A stretch of 64,000 bases of DNA from Leptasterias polaris (taxonomy: Eukaryota; Echinodermata; Asteroidea; Forcipulatida; Asteriidae). The DNA lies in NCBI GenBank assembly GCA_037783415.1, contig JAZGTN010000016.1:2725001-2789000 (forward strand). Direction: 5' to 3'. Shown here piece after piece: positions 1-12,720 of this stretch (positions are counted from its first letter, which is position 1; the number at the start of each line of letters is the position of its first letter). The notes under the pieces are model-generated. The model made no database searches. It worked only from the letters and a program-made list of their open reading frames with translations, and was not told the DNA's origin. A program made the translations under genes and the position numbers.

Positions 1-965
1 TTGATCATGCCTATGTCCAGCCAGCCACATCCGAGCAGGATGTATTTTTACTCATCTCCCCTACCCTCAAAATTCAACCAGCTCAGCCTACTGGCTAAAC
101 TCATCAGCAACCCCTGTCCCATGGCCCAAGTAATCTTCCCATCAGTTTGACTTTCATGCCCATTCCCATCCAGATATACCCCAACATGATAGTCCATACC
201 CCTACCCCCAAATCAAACCAGCTCATCAGCCTACTGGCTGACTTACTCTTCAGCAACCCTGTCCCAAGCCATGCCCCAGTCCTCTTTACCCAGCTTGATC
301 ATGCCCGTCTCCAGCCAGCCATTCCCCATTATGCTGACTACACTCCATTTCCACTACCCTAAAATCGAACCAGCTCGGCCCACTGGCTGACAACTCCCCG
401 GTAACCACTATCCCCTGGACCCAATACTCTACCCAGCCAGCCATCACCCCAATATACACTAACCCATCTCTCACCCAAAGCATTCATCAGTCCAACCAAC
501 TCAACCCACTATCAGTCCAGCAACCCCACCCCTTACTCCAGTCCTCTACCCAGCATCATCATACCCATGTCTGGCCAGCCATCACCCCAGCATGTCAGCC
601 TCCCCATCCCTCACCCCAAGCCTTCATCAGTCCAACCAGCTCAACCCACTATCGGTACAGCAACCCCACCCCTTACTCCAGTCCTCTACCCAGCATCATC
701 AATACCCATGTCTGGCCAGCCTTCACCTCAGCCTCCTCAATACCCATGTCTGGCCAGCCTTCACCTCAGCCTCCTCACCCCAAGCCTTCATCAGTCAAAC
801 TATCTCAACCCACTATCAGTCCAGCAACCCCCACCACCAATTACTCCAGTCCTCTAATACCCAGCATCATCATACCCATGTCTGGCCAGCCATCAACCCA
901 GCATATCAGCCTCCCCATCCCTCACCCCAAGCCTTCATCAGTCCAAGTACCAGCACCCACTGATC
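1..965. repeat. C-rich diverged minisatellite, units about 130-141 bp
   Basis: The stretch repeats the phrases 'cccatgtctggccagcc', 'cttcatcagtccaacc' and 'ttactccagtcctctaccca'. The first phrase starts at 564, 705, 743 and 875, so spacing is 141, 38 and 132 bp; more diverged copies begin near 1 and 290. All three plus-strand frames stay open over long parts and would give Pro/Ser/Gln-rich peptides, but openness in several frames at once is what a T-poor, C-rich repeat produces. I see no splice sites or start context that favour a gene. The left edge lies outside the window. Confidence 0.7.
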
Positions 966-1121
966 TGACTGCCTGCCCAGCAACCTCCCTGGCCCTTGGT
1001 CAACCCTCGGATCTGCCCAAAATCCAAGGGTCTAGCCAGGGAGAAATTATTTTGAAAACATTTCTAAGTCAGGCCATTCTAATATTCATCAGGTCAAAAA
1101 CCGTTAAGATTTTCATGAAAG

Positions 1122-1192
1122 CTCGGTAGCAGAGTGGTAAGAGATAGAGGCTACAGAGCTGAAGGTACCAGGTTCAAGCCCTACCCATTTTT
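1122..1192 (+). repeat. tRNA-like sequence (SINE head or tRNA pseudogene)
   Basis: It contains a good RNA polymerase III A box (tagcagagtgg, from 1127) and a B box (ggttcaagccc, from about 1171), about 44 bp apart. The acceptor and anticodon stems do not pair convincingly, so it is more likely a tRNA-derived SINE head or a decayed tRNA than a working tRNA gene. Confidence 0.5.
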
Positions 1193-1230
1193 GCTAGAAT
1201 AATAAAAAAAATCTTTTTTCTGGTTAAAAA

Positions 1231-1318
1231 GGGGTCCCACCAGGATTTGAACCCCCGAGCTCACAGCCCCACAATTCTGAAAGCTGTGAGCTAGCCCACT
1301 GGGCTAATTCGCCTCTTG
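1231..1318 (-). repeat. tRNA-like sequence on the minus strand with a long hairpin
   Basis: Read on the minus strand it has an A box (tagcccagtggg) and a B box (ggttcaaatcc). Between them is an 11-bp stem (gctagctcacagc pairing with gctgtgagctc), which is longer than an anticodon arm. The T-arm stem is mispaired. This fits a tRNA-derived SINE or pseudogene. It lies about 40 bp from the plus-strand tRNA-like sequence and faces it. Confidence 0.5.
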
Positions 1319-2136
1319 GAAAAATTTGCTCGGACGTTATATATAAACCTTAGTATAGATTGGTCAAAAAAAAAAGGAAAAATAATGAGATGCACCCTAT
1401 GACCTTTGACCTTTGCTTGGAGAGAAAAAAATTATGAAGAAATGTTTGTTGGTGTGTCTGATTGTAAAAAGGTTTATTTGTAGAACAAAAAAACACATTA
1501 TATCATGCAAGTTGTGTTTAACAAGTAAAAGTAAATACTATAAAGACTACAAACCATAATAACTATTTTAACATTTAAAAATTAAACAATTTAAATAATT
1601 ATTAAGGGTCCGTTATTTTTAGTATCAGTTATATTGGTCAATATTAGACACTTGTTTTCTTGTCAAAGTAGTGATCTTTTTTAAAGCAAAATTATAAGAT
1701 CCACATTGCCTCAACACGAACAAAATAAACTTATTTTTAACAGTTCTACGTTACAATTTTTTAACGCAAAAAAACAGTCATTATTTGCTGTAAAGCAGGT
1801 CCAAAATATTGCACTTTCTGATCAAAGGAAGTGTAGAGTCAGGAGGACTCCTTGATTTGATCGGCAGAGTTTAAAACTATTTCGAATTGTAAAATAAGAA
1901 CCCTTTAAAAAAATAAGACAACAAAGTACTTTATATCCATAGGCGCAACCAGGAGGAGGGGGGGAACCTTGGTAGCCCCTGGAAATAACCCTTGCAAACC
2001 CAAATGAAATCAAAAACATGCACAAATGAATGGTTCGATACACAGCACCCTCAAATTATGTCAATTTCTTACCCCCCCCCCCCCATATCTGGTTACGCCA
2101 ATGTTTATATCAACTATTATATATACCTCAATATTC

Positions 2137-2225
2137 ATAACATTAATGAACCCCTAATACTTATATTTGAAATCTTTTCAGAACATTAATGAACCCCTAA
2201 TACTTATATTTGAAATCTTTGAACA
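2137..2225. repeat. Perfect tandem duplication of about 46 bp
   Basis: The phrase 'aacattaatgaacccctaat' and the following 25 bases occur twice head to tail, essentially identical, indicating a recent local duplication. Confidence 0.85.
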
Positions 2226-2929
2226 CACAGATTTAGTTAAATTCACTGCAACTGAGGTAAGGTTTTTCTTTATTTCCCTAAGACAAGTATTAAGAGGATA
2301 CGCTTCTGAAACGAGGCTGCTTTTTCGCACGGTTTAATACGATCGCGTATAAATTATCTATGCAGCTGCGCCCGTTTATAAGAAACCAAAACACAGTAGT
2401 TTGTTTCTCGACATTTCGTGAATTTGTAAGTGATAGGCTTGTTTATAATTGCCCTTTACATTTAACCAAGTCAAAAAAATATATAAATATTAATGTTAAT
2501 TTCATATTATCAAACGACTTTCTAAATTGAAGTGAGTAATTAATTTAATTTGATTTTAAGTGCGTTGGTAACGAAAACAATGTTCTCATTATTGTTAGCA
2601 ATGCCAACATAACATGTAGATATTTAATTTCCGACGTTTAGTTTTTCAATCATTATTCATGACAGACAAAGTTAGCTATAATAACTGCATTAATGTAAGT
2701 ATATTTATTGTTTATTTATTTTTGTTATAAATAAAACACCACTTGAGGTTTGGCTTAGATCATCAAGCTACAAGTAATTCTTGTACATAATAACAATAAC
2801 CATAATCTGAATTGTTGAAAGTTCTTTGTTTCACTGCGCAGTTAGAAAGTAATCCATTGGTAATAGTTTCATTAGTTTTATTAATCATAAATAACAAAAA
2901 AGAGTAAGTCTACATGTACATTGTGTGCA

Positions 2930-3285
2930 TGTACAAGTACATGTGTACATGTAGGTCTAACTTATTCAATAGAACTCTAGTTCTATTAAGAGCCACCCAC
3001 TTTTAAGCAACACAACTTGTTTCACATAAAATAATAAAATAATATTAATCTCCATGTGGGCCTGAGTTATGCTTACTGATTATAAAGGGTCATAAAGTTA
3101 CAACAATTTTAATGTTTATGATTATAAATGGTAATAAAGTGTTAGTATGTGTACATGTAGGCCTGAGGTATGCTCACTGATTATATAAGTTCATGTATTT
3201 ATAGTTTTTGTTAATGTTTGTAATCATAATTGATAATAAAGAAGTAAACTTTTTGTACATGTTCTTGTAGGCCTGACCTATTTTA
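2930..3285. repeat. Diverged tandem repeat, about 3 units of 110-120 bp
   Basis: The phrase 'tgtaggcctgaggtatgctc' and the following 'actgattata...aatgtttatgattataaatggtaataaag' recur with divergence near 2945, 3050 and 3160, with a partial copy near 3265. No coding potential. Confidence 0.6.
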
Positions 3286-4513
3286 GAGGGCTTGATCCCA
3301 AAAGAACCACCCACTATGGTGATGTTACTTCTCAAATAATTATAAACAAATAATATAAGTATTAAGTATTCATTTGTTATTTACTTTTACTGTCATTGTA
3401 TTAAACTAATTTGGGCAGTTCTTATAGTCGTGAATGTGGACCCCAGTTCCCAACATTTTTTTGGGGGTCCCACTTGTTACATCTACAACTGATTTCTTTG
3501 GATGAACATTATGTAAACTAAATACTGGGTGTTAGTCTAAGTATCTCACTGACTGTTAGTATTAAGGCAGCTATTTTGATCAACATTATGTCATAACGTA
3601 GTTCTTTAAAACACATTTTATTGTAGTTAGTATTGTAGCATGTAAAGTTATTCGAAATAGAAACATAGACTAGTTACGAGTTAGAAACATGTCAGTTTAT
3701 CAATGTTTAACAAGTCATCATTTGCAAATTAGTAACACCATGATAGGATTCGTTGGATGTTAAAAACTTAATTAAACATTTGGAACTTGTTTTAGATTTA
3801 GCATTTATATATTTTGGGGGAAGTTTTTTAAATATATATATTAAAATAATTATGGATTGTTAGTATGAGACACTGCAGTACCTTAATCACATATTCTTTT
3901 GTCAAATTCATTAACTACTATCCAGACAACGTAACACACATATACATGTTTAAACTAGTATTTTTTTTGAGTTAAAATTGTGACAACATTTTTTACGAGG
4001 ACATTTTTCTGTAATAGATGCCGCTGTGAATGGATTCACTTTATAACAAGTAATTTGTGTGATGGTAATATTTGTTGACGTTTTATCATGAATTTATAAT
4101 TTATTAATCATAATTTGTCATCTGGTTAATATACTCTTGTAATGCGGTCATTTGTTGTTAGTAATTTTAATCAAATCATAGAAAGTTATTTCTTTTCATG
4201 TTAGTGATGATTTTTAATGGAATAAAAAAATCTGAATAAGTTGTTTTGTAAAATAAACTTCCTAACTACAAATTATTAGATTTTGTCATAACATCAGCAT
4301 TTTATAATATGTAAATTTTGTCATTAATAATTCCTCATTTGATCCCAAACTTTGTAATTTGTAGGTTTAATTATTTTCCCCTCAGTCTAGCCTTCTCAAT
4401 ATATAGTAACATTTTGTATGTGACTAATTTTTTATCCCAAATATTATGTACATATTTGGATATACACATTATGTACATATTTGGATATACATATTTGGAT
4501 ATATGTGTTGGCA

Positions 4514-4637
4514 TTAGCCTTTTTGAGATATGGTGGACACTATAGGAGTACACTGTTTGGTTTGGGTGTATACAGACAAATTTACCCAAACCTTATAGTG
4601 TTGTAGCATTGTGTCCGCCATAACTCAAAAAGGCTTA
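4514..4637. mobile_element. Small inverted-repeat element (MITE) with TTA flanks
   Basis: The ends are gcctttttgagatatgg and ccataactcaaaaaggc, an imperfect inverted repeat that continues with tggaca/tgtccg. Both ends are flanked by TTA, which would be a 3-bp target duplication as made by PIF/Harbinger elements; TA (mariner type) cannot be excluded. The 120-bp interior has no open frame, so it is non-autonomous. Confidence 0.6.
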
Positions 4638-5104
4638 CTCTAGTTACTTGTTACTTACAAAAGTAAGATGTACATTTGTCTGTGATTTATAAAATAATAA
4701 TAATAGGAGCACATTCCAGTGCATTTTAAAGGTGTTTGTGAACAAACAGTGACGTACTCTTTTAATACAAGATGAAATCTTTGATGTTGGCCGCAACATC
4801 TTCAACGTGCGATGATTTTTACGACCGTCCGACTCGCGTTCCAACTCATCAGCAGCCTCGTTTCAGAACTTAACGTAATCGCTTTAACTACCAAGAAATT
4901 AAATCCACAGTGAAGTCTGGTTTAGGTCTACAAACAGTTATAGAGCTACTTACTTATGCATATTTTCCTAATGGCAGGTACAATAACGCTAAGATTTACA
5001 CACAGTAGCGCCCCCTACTGATCTCACCACAATACCCAGCATGTCAGGTAAAGACCCTGGGAAGCTGGATGCAAAATGACCCCGCAAAGTCAGACTAAGA
5101 CCCC

Positions 5105-8100
5105 TGCTCAGTTGAACTGAGAGCATGCCCTCTGCCCAGCCAGACTGGTAGTGTGCCCTCTGCCCAGCCAGACTGGTAGTGTGCCCTCTGCCCAGTCGGA
5201 CAGAGTGAGAGTGTGCATTCTGTGCACAGTCCGACTTAAAGTGTGCCCTCTGTGCACAGTCCGACTGAGAGTGTGCCCTCTGCAAACAGTCAGACTGAGA
5301 GTGTGCCCTCAGAGGACAGTCGGACTGCTGCGCAAAGTCAGACTAAGAGTGAGACCCCTGGGCAGACTGGGCAGTCAGACTGAGAGTGTGCCCTCTGCGA
5401 ACAGTCAGACTGAGAGTGTATCCTCTGTGCACAGTCAGACTGAGAGTGTGCCCTCTGCCCAGTCAGACTGAGAGTGTGCCGTCTGCGCACAGTGGAACTG
5501 AAAGTGTGCCTCTGCATCGATCGGACTGAGAGTGTGCCCTCTGAGCACAGTTAGAATGAGAGTGTGCCCTCTGTGCACAGTCAGACTGAGAGTGTGCCCT
5601 CTGCGCACTGTTTGATTGAGAGTGTGCCCTCTGCGCACTGTTTGATTGAGAGTGTTCCCTCTGTGCACAGATAGACTGAGGACAGTGGGCCCTCTGTGCA
5701 GTCAGACTGAGGAGAGTGTGCCCTCTGCGCACAATCGGACTGAGAGTGTGCCCTCTGCGCACAGTCGGACTGAGAGTGTGCCCTCTGCGCACAGTCGGAC
5801 TGAGAGTGTGCCCTCTGTGCACAGTTTGATTGAGAGTGTTCCCTCTGTGCACAGATAGACTGAGGAGAGTGGGCCCTCTGTGCACAGTCAGACTGAGAGT
5901 GTGCCCTCTGCGCACAGTTGGACTGAGAGTGTTCCCTCTGTGCAGTCAGACTGAAGAGAGTGTGCTCTCTGCGCACAGTTGGACTGAGGAGAGTGGGCCC
6001 TCTTCGCAGTCAGACTGAGAGTGTGCCCTCTGCGCACTGTTAGACTGAGAGTGTGCCCTCTGCGCACTGTTAGACTGAGAGTGTGCCCTCTGCGCACTGT
6101 TAGACTGCGAGTGTGCCCTCTGCGCACAGTTGGACTGAGAGTGTTCCCTCTGTGCAGTCAGACTGAGGAGAGTGTGCCCACTGCCCTCAATCGGACTAAG
6201 GGTGTGACCCCCACTCAGTCGAACTGAGAGAGTATCCTCTGCGCAGTTGGACTGAGAGTGTTCCCTCTGTGCACAGTCAGACTGAGAGTTTGCCCTCTGT
6301 GCACAGTCAGACTGAGAGTGTGCCCTCTGCACACATTGGAACTGAGAGTGTGCCCCCTGTTCAGTCGAACTGAGAGAGTGCCCTCTGCATACAGTCGGAC
6401 TAAAAGTGTACCCTCTGTGCAGATAGTCTGAGAGTGAGCCCTCTGAGGACAGTCGGACTGCGCAGTCAGACTAAGAGTGTGACCTCTGCTCATTCGAACT
6501 GAGACATTGCCCTCCATGTTGAGTCGGACTGAGAGTGTGCCCTCTGCATACAGTTAGACTGAGAGTGTGCCCTCTGAGGACAGTCAGACTGCTGCGCAAA
6601 GTCAGCCTAAGAGTGAGACATCTCCTCAATTAAACTGAGAGTGCGCCCTCTGCCCAGTCAGACTGGGAGTGCGCCCTCTGCCCAGTCAGACTGGGAGTGC
6701 GCCCTCTGCCCAGTCAGACTGGGGAGTGCGCCCTCTGCCCAGTCAGACTGGGGAGTGCGCCCTCTGCCCAGTCAGACTGGGAGTGTGCCCTCTGCCCAGC
6801 CAGACTGGGAGTGTGCCCTCTGCCCAGCCAGACTGGTAGTGTGCCCTCTGCCCAGTCAGACTGGTAGTGTGCCCTCTGCCCAGTCAGACTGGTAGTGTGC
6901 CCTCTGCCCAGTCGGACAGAGTGAGAGTGTGCATTCTGTGCACAGTCCGACTGAGAGTGTGCCCTCTGCAAACAGTCAGACTGAGAGTGTGCCCTCAGAG
7001 GACAGTCGGACTGCTGCGCAAAGTCAGACTAAGAGTGAGACCCCTGGGCAGACTGGGCAGTCAGACTGAGAGTCTGCCCTCTGCGAACAGTCAGACTGAG
7101 AGTGTATCCTCTGTGCACAGTCAGACTGAGAGTGTGCCCTCTGCAAACAGTCAGACTGAGAGTGCGCCCTCTGCCCAGTCAGACTGGGAGTGCGCCCTCT
7201 GCCCAGTCAGACTGGGAGTGCGCCCTCTGCCCAGTCAGACTGGGAGTGCGCCCTCTGCCCAGTCAGACTGGGAGTGCGCCCTCTGCCCAGTCAGACTGGG
7301 AGTGCGCCCTCTGCCCAGTCAGACTGGGAGTGCGCCCTCTGCCCAGTCAGACTGGGAGTGCGCCCTCTGCCCAGTCAGACTGGGAGTGTGCCCTCTGCCC
7401 AGTCAGACTGGGAGTGTGCCCTCTGCCCAGTCAGACTGGTAGTGTGCCCTCTGCCCAGTCAGACTGGGAGGGTGCCTTCTGCGCACAGTCAGACTGAGAT
7501 TGTGCCCTATGCGTATAGCCGGACAGAGTGAGAGTGTGCATTCTGTGCACAGTCCGACTTAAAGTGTGCCCTCTGTGCACAGTCCGACTGAGAGTGTGCC
7601 CTCTGCAAACAGCCAGACTGAGAGTGTGCCCTCAGAGGACAGTCGGACTGCTGCGCAAAGTCAGACTAAGAGTGAGACCCCTGCTCAGTTGAACTGTGAT
7701 TGTGCCCTCTGCCCAGTCAGACTGGGCACAGTCAGACTGAGAGTGTGCCCTCTGTCACAGTAAGACTGGGAGTGTGTGACCTCTGTGCAAAGTTGGACTG
7801 AGAGTGTGCCCTCTGCGCACAGTCAGACTGAGTTTGTATTCTCTGTGTACAGTTGGACTGAGAGTGTGGCCTCTGCGCACAGTTGGACTGAGAGTGTGCC
7901 CTCTGCGCACAGTCAGACTGAGAGTGTATCCTCTGCGCACAGTCAGACTGAGAGTGTATGCTGTGAGCACAGTTGGACTGAGAGTGTGCCCTCATGTGCA
8001 CAGTCAGACTGAGAGTGTATCCTCTGTGTACAGTCAGACTGAGAGTGTGCCCTCTGCCCAGTCAGACTGAGAGTGTGCCGTCTGCGCACAGTGGCTCTCA

Positions 8101-11100
8101 CTTTCGGTACCTTATGGAGACCAAGGACAAAACAAAAAAGGGAAAACAAAAGGACTCCACATGGAATTTCTAAAGACCGGGGTGCTCCACAAGGAAATTT
8201 GTGTACAAAGTCTATGGGAAACTGTTAAGTGCAGGGACAAAGGAAAGAACAAAAGAGTGCTCCACAAGGATGCATTTTTCAGTCTGGTGGAACTGAAAAT
8301 GTGCCTCTGCATCGATCGGACTGAGAGTGTGCCCTCTGAGCAGACAGTCTGAGTGAGTGTCCTCTGAGGACAGTCGGACAGCTGCCCAAAGTCAGACTAA
8401 GAGAGTGTCCTCTGCTCAGTTGAACCGAGACAGTGCCCTCTACATATAGTCGGACTGAGAGTGAGCCCTCTGAGGACAGTCGGACTGCGCATAGTCAGAC
8501 TAAGAGTGTGACCTCTGCTCATTCGAACTGAGACATTGCCCTCCATGTTGAGTCGGACTGAGAGTGAGCCCTCTTCGCAGTCGGACTGAGAGTGTGCCCT
8601 CTGCATACAGTTAGACTGAGAGTGTGCCCTCTGCATACAGTTAGACTGAGAGTGTGCCCTCTGCATACAGTTAGACTGAGAGGACAGTCTGAGGACAGTC
8701 GGACTGCTGTGCAAAGTCAGCCTAAAAGAGTGAGACATCTCCTCAATTAAACTGGGAGTGCGCCCTCTGCCCAGTCAGACTGGGAGTGCGCCCTCTGCCC
8801 AGTCAGACTGGAAGTGCGCCCTCTGCCCAGTCAGACTGGAAGTGCGCCCTCTGCCCAGTCAGACTGGGAGTGCGCCCTCTGCCCAGTCAGACTGGGAGTG
8901 CGCCCTCTGCCCAGTCAGACTGGGAGTGCGCCCGATCTGCCCAGTCAGACTGGGAGTGCGCCCGATCTGCCCAGTCAGACTGGGAGTGTGCCCTCTGCCC
9001 AGCCAGACTGGTAGTGTGCCCTCTGCCCAGTCAGACTGGTAGTGTGCCCTCTGCCCAGTCAGACTGGGAGGGTGCCTTCTGCGCACAGTCAGACTGAGAT
9101 TGTGCCCTATGCGTATAGTCGGACAGAGTGAGAGTGTGCATTCTGTGCACAGTCCGACTTAAAGTGTGCCCTCTGTGCACAGTCCGACTGAGAGTGTGCC
9201 CTCTGCAAACAGTCAGACTGAGAGTGTGCCCTCAGAGGACAGTCGGACTGCTGCGCAAAGTCAGACTAAGAGTGAGACCCCTGCTCAGTTGAACTGTGAT
9301 TGTGCCCTCTGCCCAGTCAGACTGGGCACAGTCAGACTGAGAGTGTGCCCTCTGTCACAGTAAGACTGGGAGTGTGTGCCCTCTGTGCAAAGTTGGACTG
9401 AGAGTGTGCCCTCTGCGCACAGTCAGACTGAGTTTGTATTCTCTGTGTACAGTTGGACTGAGAGTGTGCCCTCTGCGCAAAGTTGGATTCAGAGTGTGCC
9501 CTCTGCGCACAGTCAGACTGAGAGTGTATCCTCTGCGCACAGTCAGACTGAGAGTGTATGCTGTGAGCAGTTGGACTGAGAGTGTGCCCTCATGTGCACA
9601 GTCAGACAAAGTGTATCCTCTGTGTACAGTCAGACTGAGAGTGTGCCCTCTGCCCAGTCAGACTGAGAGTGTGCCCTCTGCCCAGTCAGACTGAGAGTGT
9701 GCCGTCTGCGCACAGTGGAACTGAAAATGTGCCTCTGCATCGATCGGACTGAGAGTGTGCCCTCTGAGCAGACAGTCTGAGTGAGTGTCCTCTGAGGACA
9801 GTCGGACAGCTGCCCAAAGTCAGACTAAGAGAGTGTCCTCTGCTCAGTTGAACCGAGACAGTGCCCTCTACATATAGTCGGACTGAGAGTGAGCCCTCTG
9901 AGGACAGTCGGACTGAGAGTGAGCCCTCTGAGGACAGTCGGACTGAGAGTGAGCCCTCTTCGCAGTCGGACTGAGAGTGTGCCCTCTGCATACAGTTAGA
10001 CTGAGAGTGTGCCCTCTGCATACAGTTAGACTGAGAGTGTGCCCTCTGCATACAGTTAGACTGAGAGGACAGTCTGAGGACAGTCGGACTGCTGTGCAAA
10101 GTCAGCCTAAAAGAGTGAGACATCTCCTCAATTAAACTGGGAGTGCGCCCTCTGCCCAGTCAGACTGGGAGTGCGCCCTCTGCACAGTCAGACTGGAAGT
10201 GCGCCCTCTGCCCAGTCAGACTGGGAGTGCGCCCTCTGCCCAGTCAGACTGGGAGTGCGCCCGATCTGCCCAGTCAGACTGGGAGTGTGCCCTCTGCCCA
10301 GCCAGACTGGTAGTGTGCTCTCTGCCCAGTCAGACTGGGAGTGCGCCCTCTGCCCAGTCAGACTGGGAGTGCGCCCGATCTGCCCAGTCAGACTGGGAGT
10401 GTGCCCTCTGCCCAGCCAGACTGGTAGTGTGCTCTCTGCCCAGTCAGACTGGGAGGGTGCCTTCTGCGCACAGTCAGACTGAGATTGTGCCCTATGCGTA
10501 TAGTCGGACAGAGTGAGAGTGTGCATTCTGTGCACAGTCCGACTTAAAGTGTGCCCTCTGTGCACAGTCCGACTGAGAGTGTGCCCTCTGCAAACAGTCA
10601 GACTGAGAGTGTGCCCTCCGAGGACAGTCGGACTGCTGCGCAAAGTCAGACTAAGAGTGAGACCCCTGCTCAGTTGAACTGACATTGTGCTCTCTGCCCA
10701 GTCAGACTGGGCACAGTCAGACTGAGAGTGTGCCCTCTGTCACAGTAAGACGGGGAGTGTGCCCTCTGTGCAAAGTTGGATTGAGAGTGTGCCCTCTCCG
10801 AACAGTCAGACTGAGAGTGTATTCTCTGTGTACAGTTGGACTGAGGAGAGTGTGCCCTTTGCCCTCAATCGGACTAGGGGTGTGACCCCCACTCAGTCGG
10901 ACTAAGAATGTATCCTCTGCGCACAGTTGGACTGAGAGTGTTTTCTCTGTGCAGTCAGACTGAGAGTGTGCCCTCTGTTCAGTCGAACTGAGAGAGTGCC
11001 CTCTGCGCAGATAGTCTGAGAGTGTGCCCTCTGAGGACAGTCGGACTGCTGCGCAAAGTCAGACTAAGAGTGAGACTCCTGCTCAGTCATACTGAGAGTG

Positions 11101-11530
11101 TTCCCTCTGTGAAAGGTCAGACTGAGAGTGTTCCTTCTATGCAGTCAGACTGATAGTGTGCCCTCTGCGCAAAGTTGGGCTAAGAGTGTGCCCTCTGTGC
11201 ACAGTTGGACTGAGAGTGTATCCTCTGCGCACAATTGGACTGAGAGTGTGCCCTCTGCGCACAGTTGGACTGAGAGTGTGCCCTCTGCGCCCAGTCTGAT
11301 TGAGAATGTACCCTCTGCGCAAAGTTGGACTGAGAGTGTTCCCTCTGTGCAGAGTCAGACTGAGTGTGTGCCCCTCTCAATTGGCCCCTCTGCCGAGTCA
11401 GACTGAAAGTGTGCCCTCTGCGACAGTCAGACTGAGAGTGTGCCTCCTGCGCAGTCAGACTAAGAGTGTGACCCTGCTCAGTCGAACTGACAGTGTGCCC
11501 TGTACACAAAGTCAGACTGAGATCGGTGCC
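5105..11530. repeat. 6.4-kb minisatellite array with higher-order structure
   Basis: The array consists of 28-30-bp units. The two main kinds are cagtcagactgagagtgtgc+cctctgcgca (30 bp) and the G-rich cagtcagactgggagtgcgc+cctctgcc (28 bp). Each unit carries the odd palindrome CAGTC-A-GACTG. Units are organised in larger blocks: the segment at 7566-7763 recurs nearly exactly at 9166-9363, 8397-8738 matches 9686-10123, and 5151 onward matches 6867 onward, giving higher-order periods of about 1.4-1.7 kb. Because 30 bp equals 10 codons, short decapeptide-repeat frames open on both strands, but the mixture of 28-, 29- and 30-bp units closes them. I read it as a non-coding satellite. Confidence 0.9.
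8095..8290. other. Unique 196-bp insertion inside the minisatellite
   Basis: In the matching places of other higher-order copies (5488 and 9717) the sequence runs directly from gcgcacagtgg to aactgaaa. Here 196 bp of non-repeat sequence lie between those words, flanked by gtgg/ggtgg. It contains the internal repeat gtgctccacaagga (about 8182 and 8259). No inverted terminal repeats are obvious, so the mechanism is unclear. Confidence 0.75.
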
Positions 11531-12255
11531 CTCTTTGTCTGGACAACTCCCTTGTAGGCAATTCCGTCTAATACACTGGCCGGGACCAAAGACTGGATAG
11601 TGTCTCCATTCCAACCCACGGAACTGCCAGCACTCGGGGGCCTTTAGCTGTGTGGAGTGGTGAGCAGGGGGCTGATATGGTAAGATGGTTTTTCTCACCA
11701 GTCAGTCCCGAGGAGAGAACATTTCCCTGCGTCTGGACTGACTCATTTTGCCAATTGTGCACAATTGGAATGTACTCGACGAAACTCTATTATCATTCTT
11801 AATAAATGACAAGAACTATTTATCAGAAGTGGTGTACAGCACGCAATTGATGGAGTTCTCAAAAAAGGGTGTGTACACCATAACCTGCACTAAGTAAGAG
11901 AGGAAGGTAACATGGCGATCCAGAATGCTGTCAGTTATTGTTTGCAGATCAGAAGGGGGCGCTATTGTATGTAAACATTGTACCTGCTGATTGGGCAGGT
12001 AATTATGCACGAGGCATGCTAAATATGCTAAGTATGCATAAGTAGTGGCTCTTACAGATAAGTAGAGTGATGTAGACACAATGTATACTTATTTTAGGCT
12101 AACATTTCTATATCAAAGTTACTGTAAATACCACTGGTAAAGTAAAACAGGTGATTTATCAATAACAATACCAAAATTGATATGTAATCTTCTAATTAAA
12201 AACACATATTTTATAAGTACACCATCGCAAGCATTTTAGTTTGATTTTTAATCAT
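11531..12255. other. Unique intergenic sequence right of the satellite
   Basis: I see no gene, no strong repeat and no RNA in this stretch; the open frames present are short and lack start or splice context. Confidence 0.5.
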
Positions 12256-12720
12256 CCTGGTAAGCTTTGTTTAAAGCAGGGCCACCACGTGCAGGTTCCA
12301 GGATACCAGCCCCAACACGCTTTCCAGATCGCCAGGGCCTTTACACCTCCTGATTAGGAAGGGTCCGGTACGCCACCCCAAGAAAGGCGAACCAGTCCCT
12401 GAGGCAGTCCCCTACTGTAGTAACGCGGTCCACTAGCCCCACGGCCAAGACTAGGGACTACTGCCGTTTGCCAACCATTTGTGATCACACCGGTACCATC
12501 TCCGCCGGTCGAAGAGCCCGATGCATCTTTAAGATCAGCATCCAACTGTTACCCTGGCCGGCAGTAGGACCCCACATGCCACGTGCAAGTGTCCAGGTCC
12601 CTTTAACGCATCGGAATTTCCCGTGTTGTACCACCATCGGATTCCGAATCCCCGCACCACCAATCGTTTATCGAGGCACCACCAATCGTTTATCGACGCA
12701 CCACCAAGGCTCTAACATCT
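12256..12720 (-). other. GC-rich block of unknown origin
   Basis: This block is clearly richer in GC than its AT-rich surroundings and open on the minus strand for 63 codons (12354-12545). Its right end carries a 21-bp direct repeat (caccaccaatcgtttatcga at 12657 and 12678). Base composition and sharp edges suggest an inserted repeat, perhaps a retroelement 3' end, but I do not recognise it. Confidence 0.35.

Larger units (their letters stand above)
1319..4513. other. AT-rich intergenic stretch without a supportable gene
   Basis: About 3.2 kb of AT-rich sequence with frequent stops in all frames, a run of C near 2070-2090 and only short spurious open frames. Apart from the small duplications listed separately I see no coding signal. 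Confidence 0.6.

Noticed and set aside
567..1129. Proline-rich secreted or structural protein
   Set aside because: All plus frames are open because the repeat is C-rich and poor in stop-forming words; no signal peptide, splice sites or codon bias.
5105..11530. Long open frames encoding Ser/Gln/Thr decapeptide repeats on both strands
   Set aside because: They follow from 30-bp units (10 codons) and close wherever 28- or 29-bp units occur; several frames are open at once, there is no start or splice context, and both strands behave alike.
5105..11530. CRISPR-like array
   Set aside because: Units are contiguous near-identical repeats without unique spacers, in a clearly eukaryotic intron-bearing genome.
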